Assembly (NCBI GenBank): GCA_001816645.1
Contig: MHCO01000039.1
Coordinates: 1,826-7,476 of the forward strand
Direction of reading: 5' to 3'
Length of the DNA: 5,651 nucleotides
Origin: Candidatus Woykebacteria bacterium GWB1_45_5
Lineage (GTDB): Bacteria; Patescibacteriota; Microgenomatia; Woykebacterales; RBG-16-39-9b
Shown here: piece after piece, positions 1 through 5,651 of the stretch
How positions within the stretch are numbered: the stretch's first letter is position 1
Layout: the number at the start of each line of letters is the position of its first letter
Translations under genes and position numbers: made by a program
The notes under the pieces: model-generated
What the model was told of the DNA's origin: nothing
Database searches by the model: none
What the model saw: the letters and a program-made list of their open reading frames with translations, nothing else

Positions 1-466
1 TCCTTAGCTCCTCCCACCAAGCGTGAGCAAACTCATGAATCGCTACCTCATCGTTAGCCGAATTTAACTTAACATTTTTACTGCCAGGACTCCAGTAACC
101 GCTATGAGTAAAACCAAATGGTTTCTTTTCGCTGATATTAAAAACCGTAATACTGGTATGTTTCCTCAAGTAGCTACTCGCTTCACTTGTAAATCGATAA
201 TTATAAAAAATCTTTTCCCGGTAGCCGAAAGAAGTGTAGTTAAGAATAAACAAAGCTAGGGGTGGCAATATTATGAGGAGGAAAACAAAGATTAGCGCCA
301 ACCTTTTGAAAAAATTTCTCCTTGCGCGTTGCCGGTAGATTTTTCCGGGATCTGGCTCCTCAGAAATGTTTAGCGATAAATTTTCTCCAGGGAAAAGTCG
401 GCACTTTGGACACCAGAGGTTATTATTTTTCAGAATTGTTTCCGAACCACAAATCGGACACTTCAC
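1..466 (-). CDS. Zinc-ribbon, membrane-anchored putative zinc metallopeptidase (partial, C-terminus off the window)
   Basis: This reading frame is open for 155 codons from a GTG at 464-466 to the left edge. An in-frame TAA at 476-478 rules out a much longer N-terminus. Residues 3-22 form a zinc ribbon (C3-x2-C6 and C19-x2-C22). A basic patch (about 45-55, rich in R and K) precedes one hydrophobic segment at about 56-76. By the positive-inside rule, the ribbon is cytoplasmic and the rest lies outside. Near the edge, H144-E145-F-A-H148 followed by AWW matches the HExxH zinc-binding helix of gluzincin/minigluzincin-type peptidases. The third zinc ligand would lie beyond the edge. The gene starts 19 bp after the nuclease stop, so the two are probably one transcript. 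The substrate is unknown. The reading frame and motifs are seen directly; protease activity is inferred from HExxH, and the family is not assigned. Confidence 0.8.
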   Translation of the reverse strand, partial: MKCPICGSETILKNNNLWCPKCRLFPGENLSLNISEEPDPGKIYRQRARRNFFKRLALIFVFLLIILPPLALFILNYTSFGYREKIFYNYRFTSEASSYLRKHTSITVFNISEKKPFGFTHSGYWSPGSKNVKLNSANDEVAIHEFAHAWWEELR

Positions 467-472
467 AATTTT

Positions 473-478
473 ATTTTA
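473..478 (-). promoter_or_regulatory. Weak -10-like TAAAAT before the metallopeptidase GTG
   Basis: On the minus strand, TAAAAT lies 6 nt before the GTG start, and no Shine-Dalgarno-like sequence is present. It may be a -10 box for a near-leaderless transcript, but the stretch is AT-rich and the gene may simply be read through from the nuclease gene. No -35 box is evident. Confidence 0.2.
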
Positions 479-485
479 ACAAACT

Positions 486-1250
486 TTAATCCAAAATTGG
501 CTTAATGCCGAGTTCGCGCAGGTAATCACAGTGGGGGCATTGGGGGCCAAGATGGCAAATAAAATAGTCTTTGGCGAGTTCTTTAGGGATTTGATCAGTT
601 GTTTCGATTACAAACCGTTTTGTATCTTCCTCTTTCTCTTCGTTAGAACTATCCGTTGACCAATTGCCACTTTCCAGATGTAGGTAAGAGAGTTTGGAAA
701 CTGGTTTCTTCAGCCAATTTCTGGCAAGAATGGCGTACATCGATAGTTGGTAAGGATCGTCGCGATCTTCCTTTCCAGTTTTATAGTCTATAATGTGCAG
801 GCTGTCGTCTGGTTCTAAATCTACCCGGTCAATTATCCCGCCTAGCATAACAGTGTCGTTGAGGGGTATATATTTTGTCGAGGACGGGGAAAGTTTAAAG
901 GGAGTGATAGTAACATCTTCTTTTTGGAAAAAGTTCTCGAGCATGCTAACAGCCCGGTCTTTATAGATTTTTTCTTCAGCGGCGTCTTTAAAACCACCTT
1001 CTTGATTTCTCGCCGCCTGCCAATAACGCTCAAGAAGATCAAAAAGTCGCTCGTGGCTGCGGATTTGGGAGACAAGACTAAAAAAAGAGTTTAAAGTGTT
1101 GTGAACTGCCTCACCTAAGGTGTAATAAGGCCTTGGCGGCTCTTTATATTTTGTTGGTTCATGTAAGTAGTAGTGCCAATATTTTCGCGGGCATTCTAGC
1201 CAGATTTTTAATTTGTTTGGTGAGATGTAAAAACGATCATCTTTAGCCAT
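486..1250 (-). CDS. PD-(D/E)XK family nuclease, RecB/Cas4-like (PDDEXK_1), stand-alone
   Basis: This 254-residue protein has the full motif set of RecB-type exonuclease domains. These are an N-terminal S-x3-L-x5-CP motif with C20, G46-E-A-V-H50, D141 in GGIIDRVD, D155-Y-K157-TG, and Q168-x3-Y172. H50, D141, D155 and K157 would bind the metal and carry out DNA phosphodiester cleavage; all are present, so an active nuclease is expected. C20 together with C232, C238 and C241 could hold an Fe-S cluster as in Cas4 and AddB, but the C-terminal spacing is C-x5-C-x2-C rather than the usual C-x2-C-x5-C. No helicase domain is fused, and no cas gene is nearby, so general DNA repair is likelier than CRISPR adaptation. 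The ATG start has no Shine-Dalgarno site; a TATAAT lies 9 nt upstream. It diverges from the glycoside hydrolase and leads a two-gene unit with the metallopeptidase. Confidence 0.88.
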   Translation of the reverse strand: MAKDDRFYISPNKLKIWLECPRKYWHYYLHEPTKYKEPPRPYYTLGEAVHNTLNSFFSLVSQIRSHERLFDLLERYWQAARNQEGGFKDAAEEKIYKDRAVSMLENFFQKEDVTITPFKLSPSSTKYIPLNDTVMLGGIIDRVDLEPDDSLHIIDYKTGKEDRDDPYQLSMYAILARNWLKKPVSKLSYLHLESGNWSTDSSNEEKEEDTKRFVIETTDQIPKELAKDYFICHLGPQCPHCDYLRELGIKPILD

Positions 1251-1259
1251 GTTTTTATC

Positions 1260-1265
1260 ATTATA
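1260..1265 (-). promoter_or_regulatory. Consensus -10 box (TATAAT) 9 nt before the nuclease ATG
   Basis: The minus strand reads TATAAT, then nine bases, then the nuclease ATG. A transcript starting about 7 nt after the hexamer would have a leader of only a few bases. There is no Shine-Dalgarno site and no good TTGACA-like box at 16-18 bp. An 8-bp palindrome, TTAATTAA, lies just upstream at 1268-1275. The 68-bp region 1251-1318 must hold both divergent promoters. Confidence 0.5.
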
Positions 1266-1303
1266 TATTAATTAAACCCCCTTTGCTTTCCTGCTTGGTT
1301 TGA

Positions 1304-1311
1304 GATAAACT
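1304..1311 (+). promoter_or_regulatory. Weak -10-like region before the glycoside hydrolase
   Basis: GATAAA (1304-1309) ends 9 nt before the ATG at 1319 and follows a TG at 1301-1302, as in an extended -10. The overlapping TAAACT (1306-1311) is the alternative hexamer, 7 nt before the ATG. TTGCTT at 1283-1288 could be a poor -35 with short spacing. No Shine-Dalgarno site is seen before the gene. This is the only space available for a plus-strand promoter, but the exact box is uncertain. Confidence 0.3.
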
Positions 1312-1318
1312 TTTCTTG

Positions 1319-2593
1319 ATGAAGGGTACGGCCAGCCAAGAGATAATTGATGATGCCAAGCGGGTGCTTTATGGCAATTTAAAGATTGGTTTTTGCCGCT
1401 GGGCGGGAACAGAATATAAATATGTCTCACCGGCCAAGGACCACTATCCTCATCAATGGTTTTGGGATTCCTGTTTCCATGCCATCGTTTTATCCCATTT
1501 TGATATCGAACTCGCCAAAAATGAAATCCTTAGCCTCTTGAAGATTCAGCGTCCCGATGGTTTCGTGCCCCACATGATTTTTTGGGAGCAGGGGATTTTG
1601 GGTTGGAGGGAAATTTTGAGACCCTTGGAATCAAGACCAAGCGTTAGCCCAAAAACCTCTCAACTGATCCAACCACCACTACTAGCTGAGGCAGTAGAGG
1701 CGATTTATAAAAAAGAAAAAGAAGTGGGCTTCTTATACGAGATTTTGCCAAAACTTTCCAGCTATTATAGATGGTTAGCCCGGGAAAGAGACCCGGATAA
1801 CGACGGGTTGATTTCGATTATCGCACCTTACGAGTCGGGTATGGATCAATCGCCTTCTTATGATCCGGTTTTGGGGCTTGACGGTAGTTCCGCTATTTTC
1901 GCCTCCTTAGCCGGTCGAACAGTAACCTTTCGGAACATGATCCATAGATACAACTTAAAGAAAATTTTTAACGCTGACTACTTTATTGTTGAAGATGTGA
2001 TGGTTAATTCCATTTATATTAAAAACCTGCAGATTCTCTCCCGCCTTTTGCACGAAATTGACCACGAGGAGGCGGCGCGGGAGTTCCACCAACTAGCTGC
2101 CAAAGCGAAAGGGACGTTGATTAAAAAATGTTATGACTCAAAAGAGGGTTTCTTCTATGACCGCTATGGATCAGAAGAAAAAATCGCCAGGGTGAAAACG
2201 ATCAAGGGACTTTTCCCCCTTGTCTTAGATCTGCCAAAAACAATAGTTAAAAGACTGGTAAGTGATCATCTTTTCAGCCGAGATGAGTTTGACCTGCCGT
2301 TTGCCGTGCCGACAGTAGCGAGAAGTGAAAAGGCGTTTAGTGCTGCACCAGTAATTATTGCCAAAGAGCCAATTATTTGGCGTGGGCCGACTTGGATCAA
2401 CACCAATTGGTATATCGTAAACGGATTAAAGCACCATGGTTTTGATAAGGAGGCGAAAAGATTAGCCGAGCGAAGCGTTGATCTCATCCGACAAAGCGGC
2501 TTTCGCGAATTCTTCAACCCCTTTACCGGCGAGGGTTACGGCCCTTCCAACTTTGGTTGGTCTACTCTCGTCGTCGACATGCTCCTTTCCTAA
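1319..2593 (+). CDS. Glycoside hydrolase, GH63 / MGH1-like (alpha/alpha)6-barrel family
   Basis: This 424-residue protein has the signatures of the clan that includes GH63 glucosidases and mannosylglycerate hydrolases. They are WFWD at 47-50, ESGMDQSP with the likely general acid D176, WRGPTW at 354-359 followed by NTNWYIVNGL, and TGEGYGPSNFGWS with the likely general base E405. Members are inverting enzymes that hydrolyse alpha-glycosidic bonds, for example in mannosyl- or glucosylglycerate or gluco-oligosaccharides. The substrate cannot be read from the sequence. No signal peptide is seen, so a cytoplasmic site is likely. The length fits a single catalytic barrel without accessory domains. 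I chose the ATG at 1319 over the adjacent in-frame TTG at 1316. D176 is followed by Q, where N is common in relatives. The gene ends 29 bp before miaA, so co-transcription is likely although the functions seem unrelated. Trehalase-like activity is a weaker alternative. Confidence 0.85.
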   Translation: MKGTASQEIIDDAKRVLYGNLKIGFCRWAGTEYKYVSPAKDHYPHQWFWDSCFHAIVLSHFDIELAKNEILSLLKIQRPDGFVPHMIFWEQGILGWREILRPLESRPSVSPKTSQLIQPPLLAEAVEAIYKKEKEVGFLYEILPKLSSYYRWLARERDPDNDGLISIIAPYESGMDQSPSYDPVLGLDGSSAIFASLAGRTVTFRNMIHRYNLKKIFNADYFIVEDVMVNSIYIKNLQILSRLLHEIDHEEAAREFHQLAAKAKGTLIKKCYDSKEGFFYDRYGSEEKIARVKTIKGLFPLVLDLPKTIVKRLVSDHLFSRDEFDLPFAVPTVARSEKAFSAAPVIIAKEPIIWRGPTWINTNWYIVNGLKHHGFDKEAKRLAERSVDLIRQSGFREFFNPFTGEGYGPSNFGWSTLVVDMLLS

Positions 2594-2606
2594 AGGCCGC
2601 CATTTA

Positions 2607-2615
2607 TGGTAAATT
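2607..2615 (+). promoter_or_regulatory. Possible extended -10 element before miaA
   Basis: TGG followed by TAAATT resembles an extended -10 (TGn plus a 4/6 hexamer) and ends 7 nt before the miaA ATG. No -35 box or Shine-Dalgarno site is visible. Read-through from the glycoside hydrolase gene is at least as likely. Confidence 0.2.
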
Positions 2616-2622
2616 TCAATTC

Positions 2623-3576
2623 ATGAAAAAACTTTTGGTGATTGTTGGGCCGACGGGGACGGGAAAGACAGCCCTTGGATTAGAGTTAGCAAAAAAATTT
2701 AACGGTGAGCTCGTTTCCGCGGATTCGAGACAGGTCTATGTTGGGATGGACATTGGAACGGGCAAAAGCCCGTTAAGGCTGAAGTCTGAGGTGAGAAGTC
2801 TTAATTTGAAAAAAGAAAGGGAGAAATGGATCGTTGATGGAATTCCGATTCATCTCTATGACGTAATTACCCCGGATAAGACGTTTTCGGTAGCGGAGTA
2901 TCAGCAGCTTGCTTACAAGGTTATTGGGGAAATCCACGAAAAAGATAAATTGCCGATTTTGGTTGGGGGAACTGGGCTTTATGTTCAAGCCATTGTTGAA
3001 GGACTAAAAATCCCTAAAGCACCGCCGGATAAAAACCTACGCGCTCAACTAGAATCACAACCTTTACCGACCTTACTTTCGAAACTGGAGGAGGTCGATT
3101 CCGTCACCGCCAGTAAAATTGACAGACAAAATCCTCGCCGAGTTATCAGAGCCCTTGAGGTTTACTACCAAACCGGAGAACCTCTGTCTAAGTTGCAGGG
3201 AAAATTTAAGGTGGGCTTTGACAGTTTGCAAATTGGTCTCACTGCTACTCGTGACTATCTTTACCGGCGAACTGATCAACGAGTCGAAGGTTGGTTCAAA
3301 GAAGGTTTTAGCGAAGAGGTAAAAGCACTTTTGGCTCAAGGTTACCGGGAAGATTTGCCGGCGATGACCTCGCTTGGTTATCGCCAAGTTGCTATGTACT
3401 TGGTGGGAAATATTTCCCTGGAAGAGGCGAAACAAAGAATCAAGTGGGAACACCACGGTTTTATTCGTCGACAGATCACCTGGTTTCGGAAAATGCGGGA
3501 AATCACCTGGTTTGATATCAGCGAGAAAAACTTTCAGCAAAAGACCTCTCGTTTGGTAAAGGGTTGGCTTTCCTAG
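2623..3576 (+). CDS. miaA: tRNA dimethylallyltransferase (tRNA A37 isopentenyltransferase)
   Basis: MiaA transfers a dimethylallyl group from DMAPP to N6 of A37 in tRNAs that read codons starting with U, giving i6A, in the cytoplasm. The 317-residue product has the P-loop GPTGTGKT (9-16), DSRQVY (34-39) with catalytic-type D34, GMDIGTGK (41-48), GGTGLY (115-120), NPRRVIRALE (170-179), SLGYRQ (250-255) and the C-terminal RRQITWFRK. Length is normal for bacterial MiaA. Between GTGK48 and the H77-L-Y-D segment there are 28 residues, against about 10 in E. coli; this gives a charged loop (about 49-68, with KKEREK). The frame is open further upstream to a TTG at 2557 inside the previous gene, but the ATG at 2623 puts the P-loop at the usual distance from the N-terminus. 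No Shine-Dalgarno site is seen. MiaB, which usually adds the 2-methylthio group, is not in the window. Confidence 0.96.
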   Translation: MKKLLVIVGPTGTGKTALGLELAKKFNGELVSADSRQVYVGMDIGTGKSPLRLKSEVRSLNLKKEREKWIVDGIPIHLYDVITPDKTFSVAEYQQLAYKVIGEIHEKDKLPILVGGTGLYVQAIVEGLKIPKAPPDKNLRAQLESQPLPTLLSKLEEVDSVTASKIDRQNPRRVIRALEVYYQTGEPLSKLQGKFKVGFDSLQIGLTATRDYLYRRTDQRVEGWFKEGFSEEVKALLAQGYREDLPAMTSLGYRQVAMYLVGNISLEEAKQRIKWEHHGFIRRQITWFRKMREITWFDISEKNFQQKTSRLVKGWLS

Positions 3577-3583
3577 CGGACGA

Positions 3584-3601
3584 TCAATTAGATATAATTG
3601 A
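3584..3601 (+). repeat. Short inverted repeat overlapping a -10 box between miaA and the AI-2E pair
   Basis: TCAATTA and TAATTGA are perfect 7-base arms around a GATA spacer. The right arm covers most of the TATAAT at 3593-3598. This could be an operator for a small dimeric repressor. It is AT-rich and has no T-run after it, so it is a poor intrinsic terminator. Confidence 0.4.
3593..3598 (+). promoter_or_regulatory. Consensus -10 box (TATAAT) 9 nt before the first AI-2E gene
   Basis: TATAAT ends exactly 9 nt before the ATG at 3608, the same spacing as at the divergent nuclease gene. The AAGGA at 3601-3605 is only 2 nt from the ATG, too close for normal ribosome binding. If transcription starts about 7 nt after the hexamer, AAGGA would mostly lie outside the mRNA. 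No convincing -35 box is present at 16-18 bp (TTGGCT at 3564-3569 is 23 bp away). Confidence 0.45.
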
Positions 3602-3607
3602 AGGACA

Positions 3608-4627
3608 ATGAATAAATCAAGTTTTTATATTTTTATTGCGATTATCATCCTTGTTTTTCTATACCTTGTTAGAGGAATACTGACACCATTTATTTTAGCG
3701 GCGATTTTTGCCTATGTTTTCAATCCGGTCGTAAATTTAATCGCGAGAAAAGCTAGAGTGTCCAAGACACTAGCAATAATTTTGGTCTATGTGGTTATTT
3801 TCGCGATCATCGGTTATGTAACTGCCTGGTTGGGAGGACAGCTGTTCCAAGAAGCAAAAGACCTTGCCAGAACAGGCGATATTTCCAAATTAGCAGAGGG
3901 TACTATCCAAAAACTACCAACTTGGGAGTTTGCCGGAAAAACAATCAGCCTTCGGGGGGTTGCTTCAGACGCCGTCACTGCTTTGGGTGAAACGGCCCAA
4001 AGATTAGAAGGATCACTTTTACCAATCTTCACTGGGGTGATTGCGGTCCTGATAAAATTTCTAATATTCTTGGTGGCTTCATTCTACTTTCTAAAAGATG
4101 GTGAGCAGTGGTTGCAGACGCTAAAAGAAAAAGTTGCCAGAAAAGATTTTGTGGTGCTACTGGATAAAGTAAATTTGTCTTTAGGTGGATACCTTCGCGG
4201 CCAGATTTTGCTGGTGATCATAATGAGTGCAGCAACCGCGATTGTTCTGACAATCTTAGGTGTTCGATTTGCTTTGATTTTAGGGATTATCAGCGGATTT
4301 TTGGAATTGATTCCTTTAATCGGGCCTTGGAGTGCCGGTAGTCTGGCGGCACTAACTGCTTTTTTGACCGAAGAAAACCGCTTTGGCTTGAACCCAACCA
4401 GTCTTGCCATACTTATTGGTCTTATTTACTTTGCGTTAAGAATGTTGGAAGATTACTTTGTCATACCACAGCTTCTTGGTCGGTTGACCAAGCTTCACCC
4501 AGTAATAGTTCTATTCGCAGTTTTGGCCGGTGGTAGTTTGGTTGGAGCGATTGGTTTTATCTTGGCAGTGCCAGTTGCGGCTAGTCTGCGTATTTTGTTA
4601 GAATATAAGTGGGGTAAAGTTAAGTGA
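3608..4627 (+). CDS. AI-2E family transporter (UPF0118), first of a tandem pair
   Basis: This 339-residue polytopic membrane protein has the layout of the AI-2E/UPF0118 family (PF01594). It has two N-terminal membrane segments (about 6-41), another at about 53-75, a polar extracytoplasmic-type region (about 80-135), a segment at about 137-162, and a C-terminal hydrophobic block (about 195-333). The block carries the family signatures YLRGQ (195-199), ELIPLIGP (233-240), LEDYFVIPQLLG (280-291) and AVPVAAS (320-326). Family members have been linked to autoinducer-2 export (TqsA), Na+/H+ antiport and other substrates, so the cargo here is unknown. The ATG at 3608 is preceded by a TATAAT box 9 nt upstream. 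Its TGA stop overlaps the next gene's GTG by 4 bp, so the two are probably translationally coupled. Confidence 0.9.
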   Translation: MNKSSFYIFIAIIILVFLYLVRGILTPFILAAIFAYVFNPVVNLIARKARVSKTLAIILVYVVIFAIIGYVTAWLGGQLFQEAKDLARTGDISKLAEGTIQKLPTWEFAGKTISLRGVASDAVTALGETAQRLEGSLLPIFTGVIAVLIKFLIFLVASFYFLKDGEQWLQTLKEKVARKDFVVLLDKVNLSLGGYLRGQILLVIIMSAATAIVLTILGVRFALILGIISGFLELIPLIGPWSAGSLAALTAFLTEENRFGLNPTSLAILIGLIYFALRMLEDYFVIPQLLGRLTKLHPVIVLFAVLAGGSLVGAIGFILAVPVAASLRILLEYKWGKVK

Positions 4628-5643
4628 AGCAAACCACCACTATAGAAGTATCTTTAAAATCAGTTCTTTTAGTCATCGGTACTTTAGTTCTTTTATTTAT
4701 TGCTTGGAAAGTAAAAGGGATTTTAATTGCCTTTTTTGTTGCCTATGTTTTAATGAGTGGTTTTGCTCCTTTGGTTGATCGACTTACCAAGGCAGGCGTA
4801 AATAAAACCCTTTCCGTTCTTGTCACCTACTTACTCGCCATCGGTTTATTAGCGCTTTTGCTTTTTTCGGTTATTCCTCCTCTTATCGAGCAAATTCGGG
4901 GATTCATCACTAATCTACCAGTCTATGTCAACTGGCTGGTAAACAATCTTAATAGTAGTAGTGTGCCTGGGGTAACTACGGAAAATATCACCAACGTCCT
5001 CACTTCGAAAATTGACACCGCCCTTTCGAACCTGTTGGGTGTTGCCAAAAACGTCTTCGGTGTATTTGTTTCCTTTATCAGCGTGGCAGTTTTTACTTTT
5101 TACTTACTCTTAGAGCGGGATCGGTTGAAGAAAAATCTGTTTGTTTTGTTTCCCAATCTACCAAAAAAAAGAGTAACCTCATTAGCCCACACGATTGAAG
5201 AGAAGCTTGGTGCTTGGGTAAGAGGCGAGGTGGTTTTGATGCTGGTAGTTGGGCTGGCAACTTATATCGGTTTGACAATTTTGCGTGTGGAGTTTGCACT
5301 TCCACTCGCTGTAATTGCTGGATTACTCGAAATAATTCCTATGGTCGGTCCCCTGGTAGCGGCGGTGCCGGCGGTTATAATTGCCTTTGTTCAAAGTCCC
5401 ATTTTGGCTATTGCCGTGATTGCCCTTTACCTTTTGGTTCAGCAACTAGAAAATAACTTCTTGGTGCCGAAGATAATGGAGAAAGCGGTTGGGCTGTCTC
5501 CGATCGTCACTATTTTCGCGCTTTCAATTGGAGGCGCGATTTTTGGTGTGGTTGGCGCAGCTATGGCGGTGCCAGCAGCGGCGATTTTTCAAGTGATTTT
5601 CGAAGATTATTTAGTCGATGTGCTTAAAGAACAAGATTCTTAG
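4624..5643 (+). CDS. AI-2E family transporter (UPF0118), second of a tandem pair
   Basis: This second 339-residue AI-2E family protein starts at GTG within the GTGA overlap with the previous gene. Membrane segments lie at about 12-46 and 62-85, followed by a polar region (about 86-135), a segment at about 140-163, and a C-terminal block (about 202-325). Signatures align with its neighbour: WVRGE (198-202), EIIPMVGP (236-243), LENNFLVPKIM (275-285) and AVPAAA (315-320). The polar region differs most between the two, being rich in N, S and T here (about 107-135). The same length and motif order but clearly diverged sequence suggest an old duplication or two separate family members that work together. 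A weak GTGGGG at 4609-4614 might act as a ribosome site, but coupling through the overlap is likelier. The gene ends 8 bp before the window edge. Substrate and direction of transport are unknown. Confidence 0.9.
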   Translation: MKQTTTIEVSLKSVLLVIGTLVLLFIAWKVKGILIAFFVAYVLMSGFAPLVDRLTKAGVNKTLSVLVTYLLAIGLLALLLFSVIPPLIEQIRGFITNLPVYVNWLVNNLNSSSVPGVTTENITNVLTSKIDTALSNLLGVAKNVFGVFVSFISVAVFTFYLLLERDRLKKNLFVLFPNLPKKRVTSLAHTIEEKLGAWVRGEVVLMLVVGLATYIGLTILRVEFALPLAVIAGLLEIIPMVGPLVAAVPAVIIAFVQSPILAIAVIALYLLVQQLENNFLVPKIMEKAVGLSPIVTIFALSIGGAIFGVVGAAMAVPAAAIFQVIFEDYLVDVLKEQDS

Positions 5644-5651
5644 ATTTCAAC

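Noticed and set aside
486..1250. Cas4 adaptation nuclease
   Set aside because: The motifs would fit, but there is no CRISPR array or other cas gene in the window and the cysteine spacing is not the Cas4 pattern.
1316..1318. TTG start for the glycoside hydrolase
   Set aside because: An in-frame ATG follows directly at 1319 and is the likelier start.
2557..2622. N-terminal extension of MiaA from a TTG inside the hydrolase gene
   Set aside because: The extra 22 residues overlap the end of the hydrolase gene and have no family counterpart. The ATG at 2623 gives the usual distance to the P-loop.
3073..3540. 155-codon open frame on the minus strand inside miaA
   Set aside because: It lies fully antisense to a strongly supported gene, and its product has no recognisable motifs.
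3584..3601. Intrinsic terminator after miaA
   Set aside because: The stem is AT-rich and is not followed by a run of T; it overlaps a -10 box instead.
4625..4627. TGA read as glycine (alternative genetic code)
   Set aside because: No in-frame TGA occurs inside any gene, and this TGA sits at the normal family end with an overlapping start.

Overview
The window looks like a gene-dense bacterial chromosome segment. It carries two divergent gene groups separated by a 68-bp intergenic region (1251-1318). I see no tRNA, rRNA, CRISPR array, insertion sequence or phage gene. The compact layout, moderately AT-rich sequence, near absence of usable Shine-Dalgarno sites, non-ATG starts, and a MiaA with an extra loop suggest a Patescibacteria (CPR) genome, perhaps Microgenomates-like. 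This assignment is inferred from style, not from a marker gene. TGA works as a stop (4625-4627), which argues against the CPR lineages that read TGA as glycine.

Left, minus strand: a stand-alone PD-(D/E)XK nuclease of the RecB/Cas4 type (486-1250) is followed after 19 bp by a GTG-started gene that runs off the left edge (1-466). The second gene encodes an N-terminal zinc ribbon, one membrane segment and an HEFAH zinc-metallopeptidase motif. 

Right, plus strand: a GH63/MGH1-like glycoside hydrolase (1319-2593) is followed by miaA, the tRNA A37 dimethylallyltransferase (2623-3576). Two AI-2E family membrane proteins of 339 residues each come next (3608-4627 and 4624-5643), overlapping by 4 bp. 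Gaps of 29 and 31 bp suggest co-transcription, with a possible internal promoter before the AI-2E pair.

The genes do not form one obvious pathway. They are DNA repair or processing, an extracytoplasmic protease, sugar or compatible-solute hydrolysis, tRNA modification, and a paired membrane transporter/permease. The most notable points are the metallopeptidase architecture, a reordered C-terminal cysteine set in the nuclease, the tandem AI-2E paralogues, and -10-like TATAAT boxes exactly 9 nt before two start codons, which would fit leaderless transcripts. I did not find a clear new multi-gene system.
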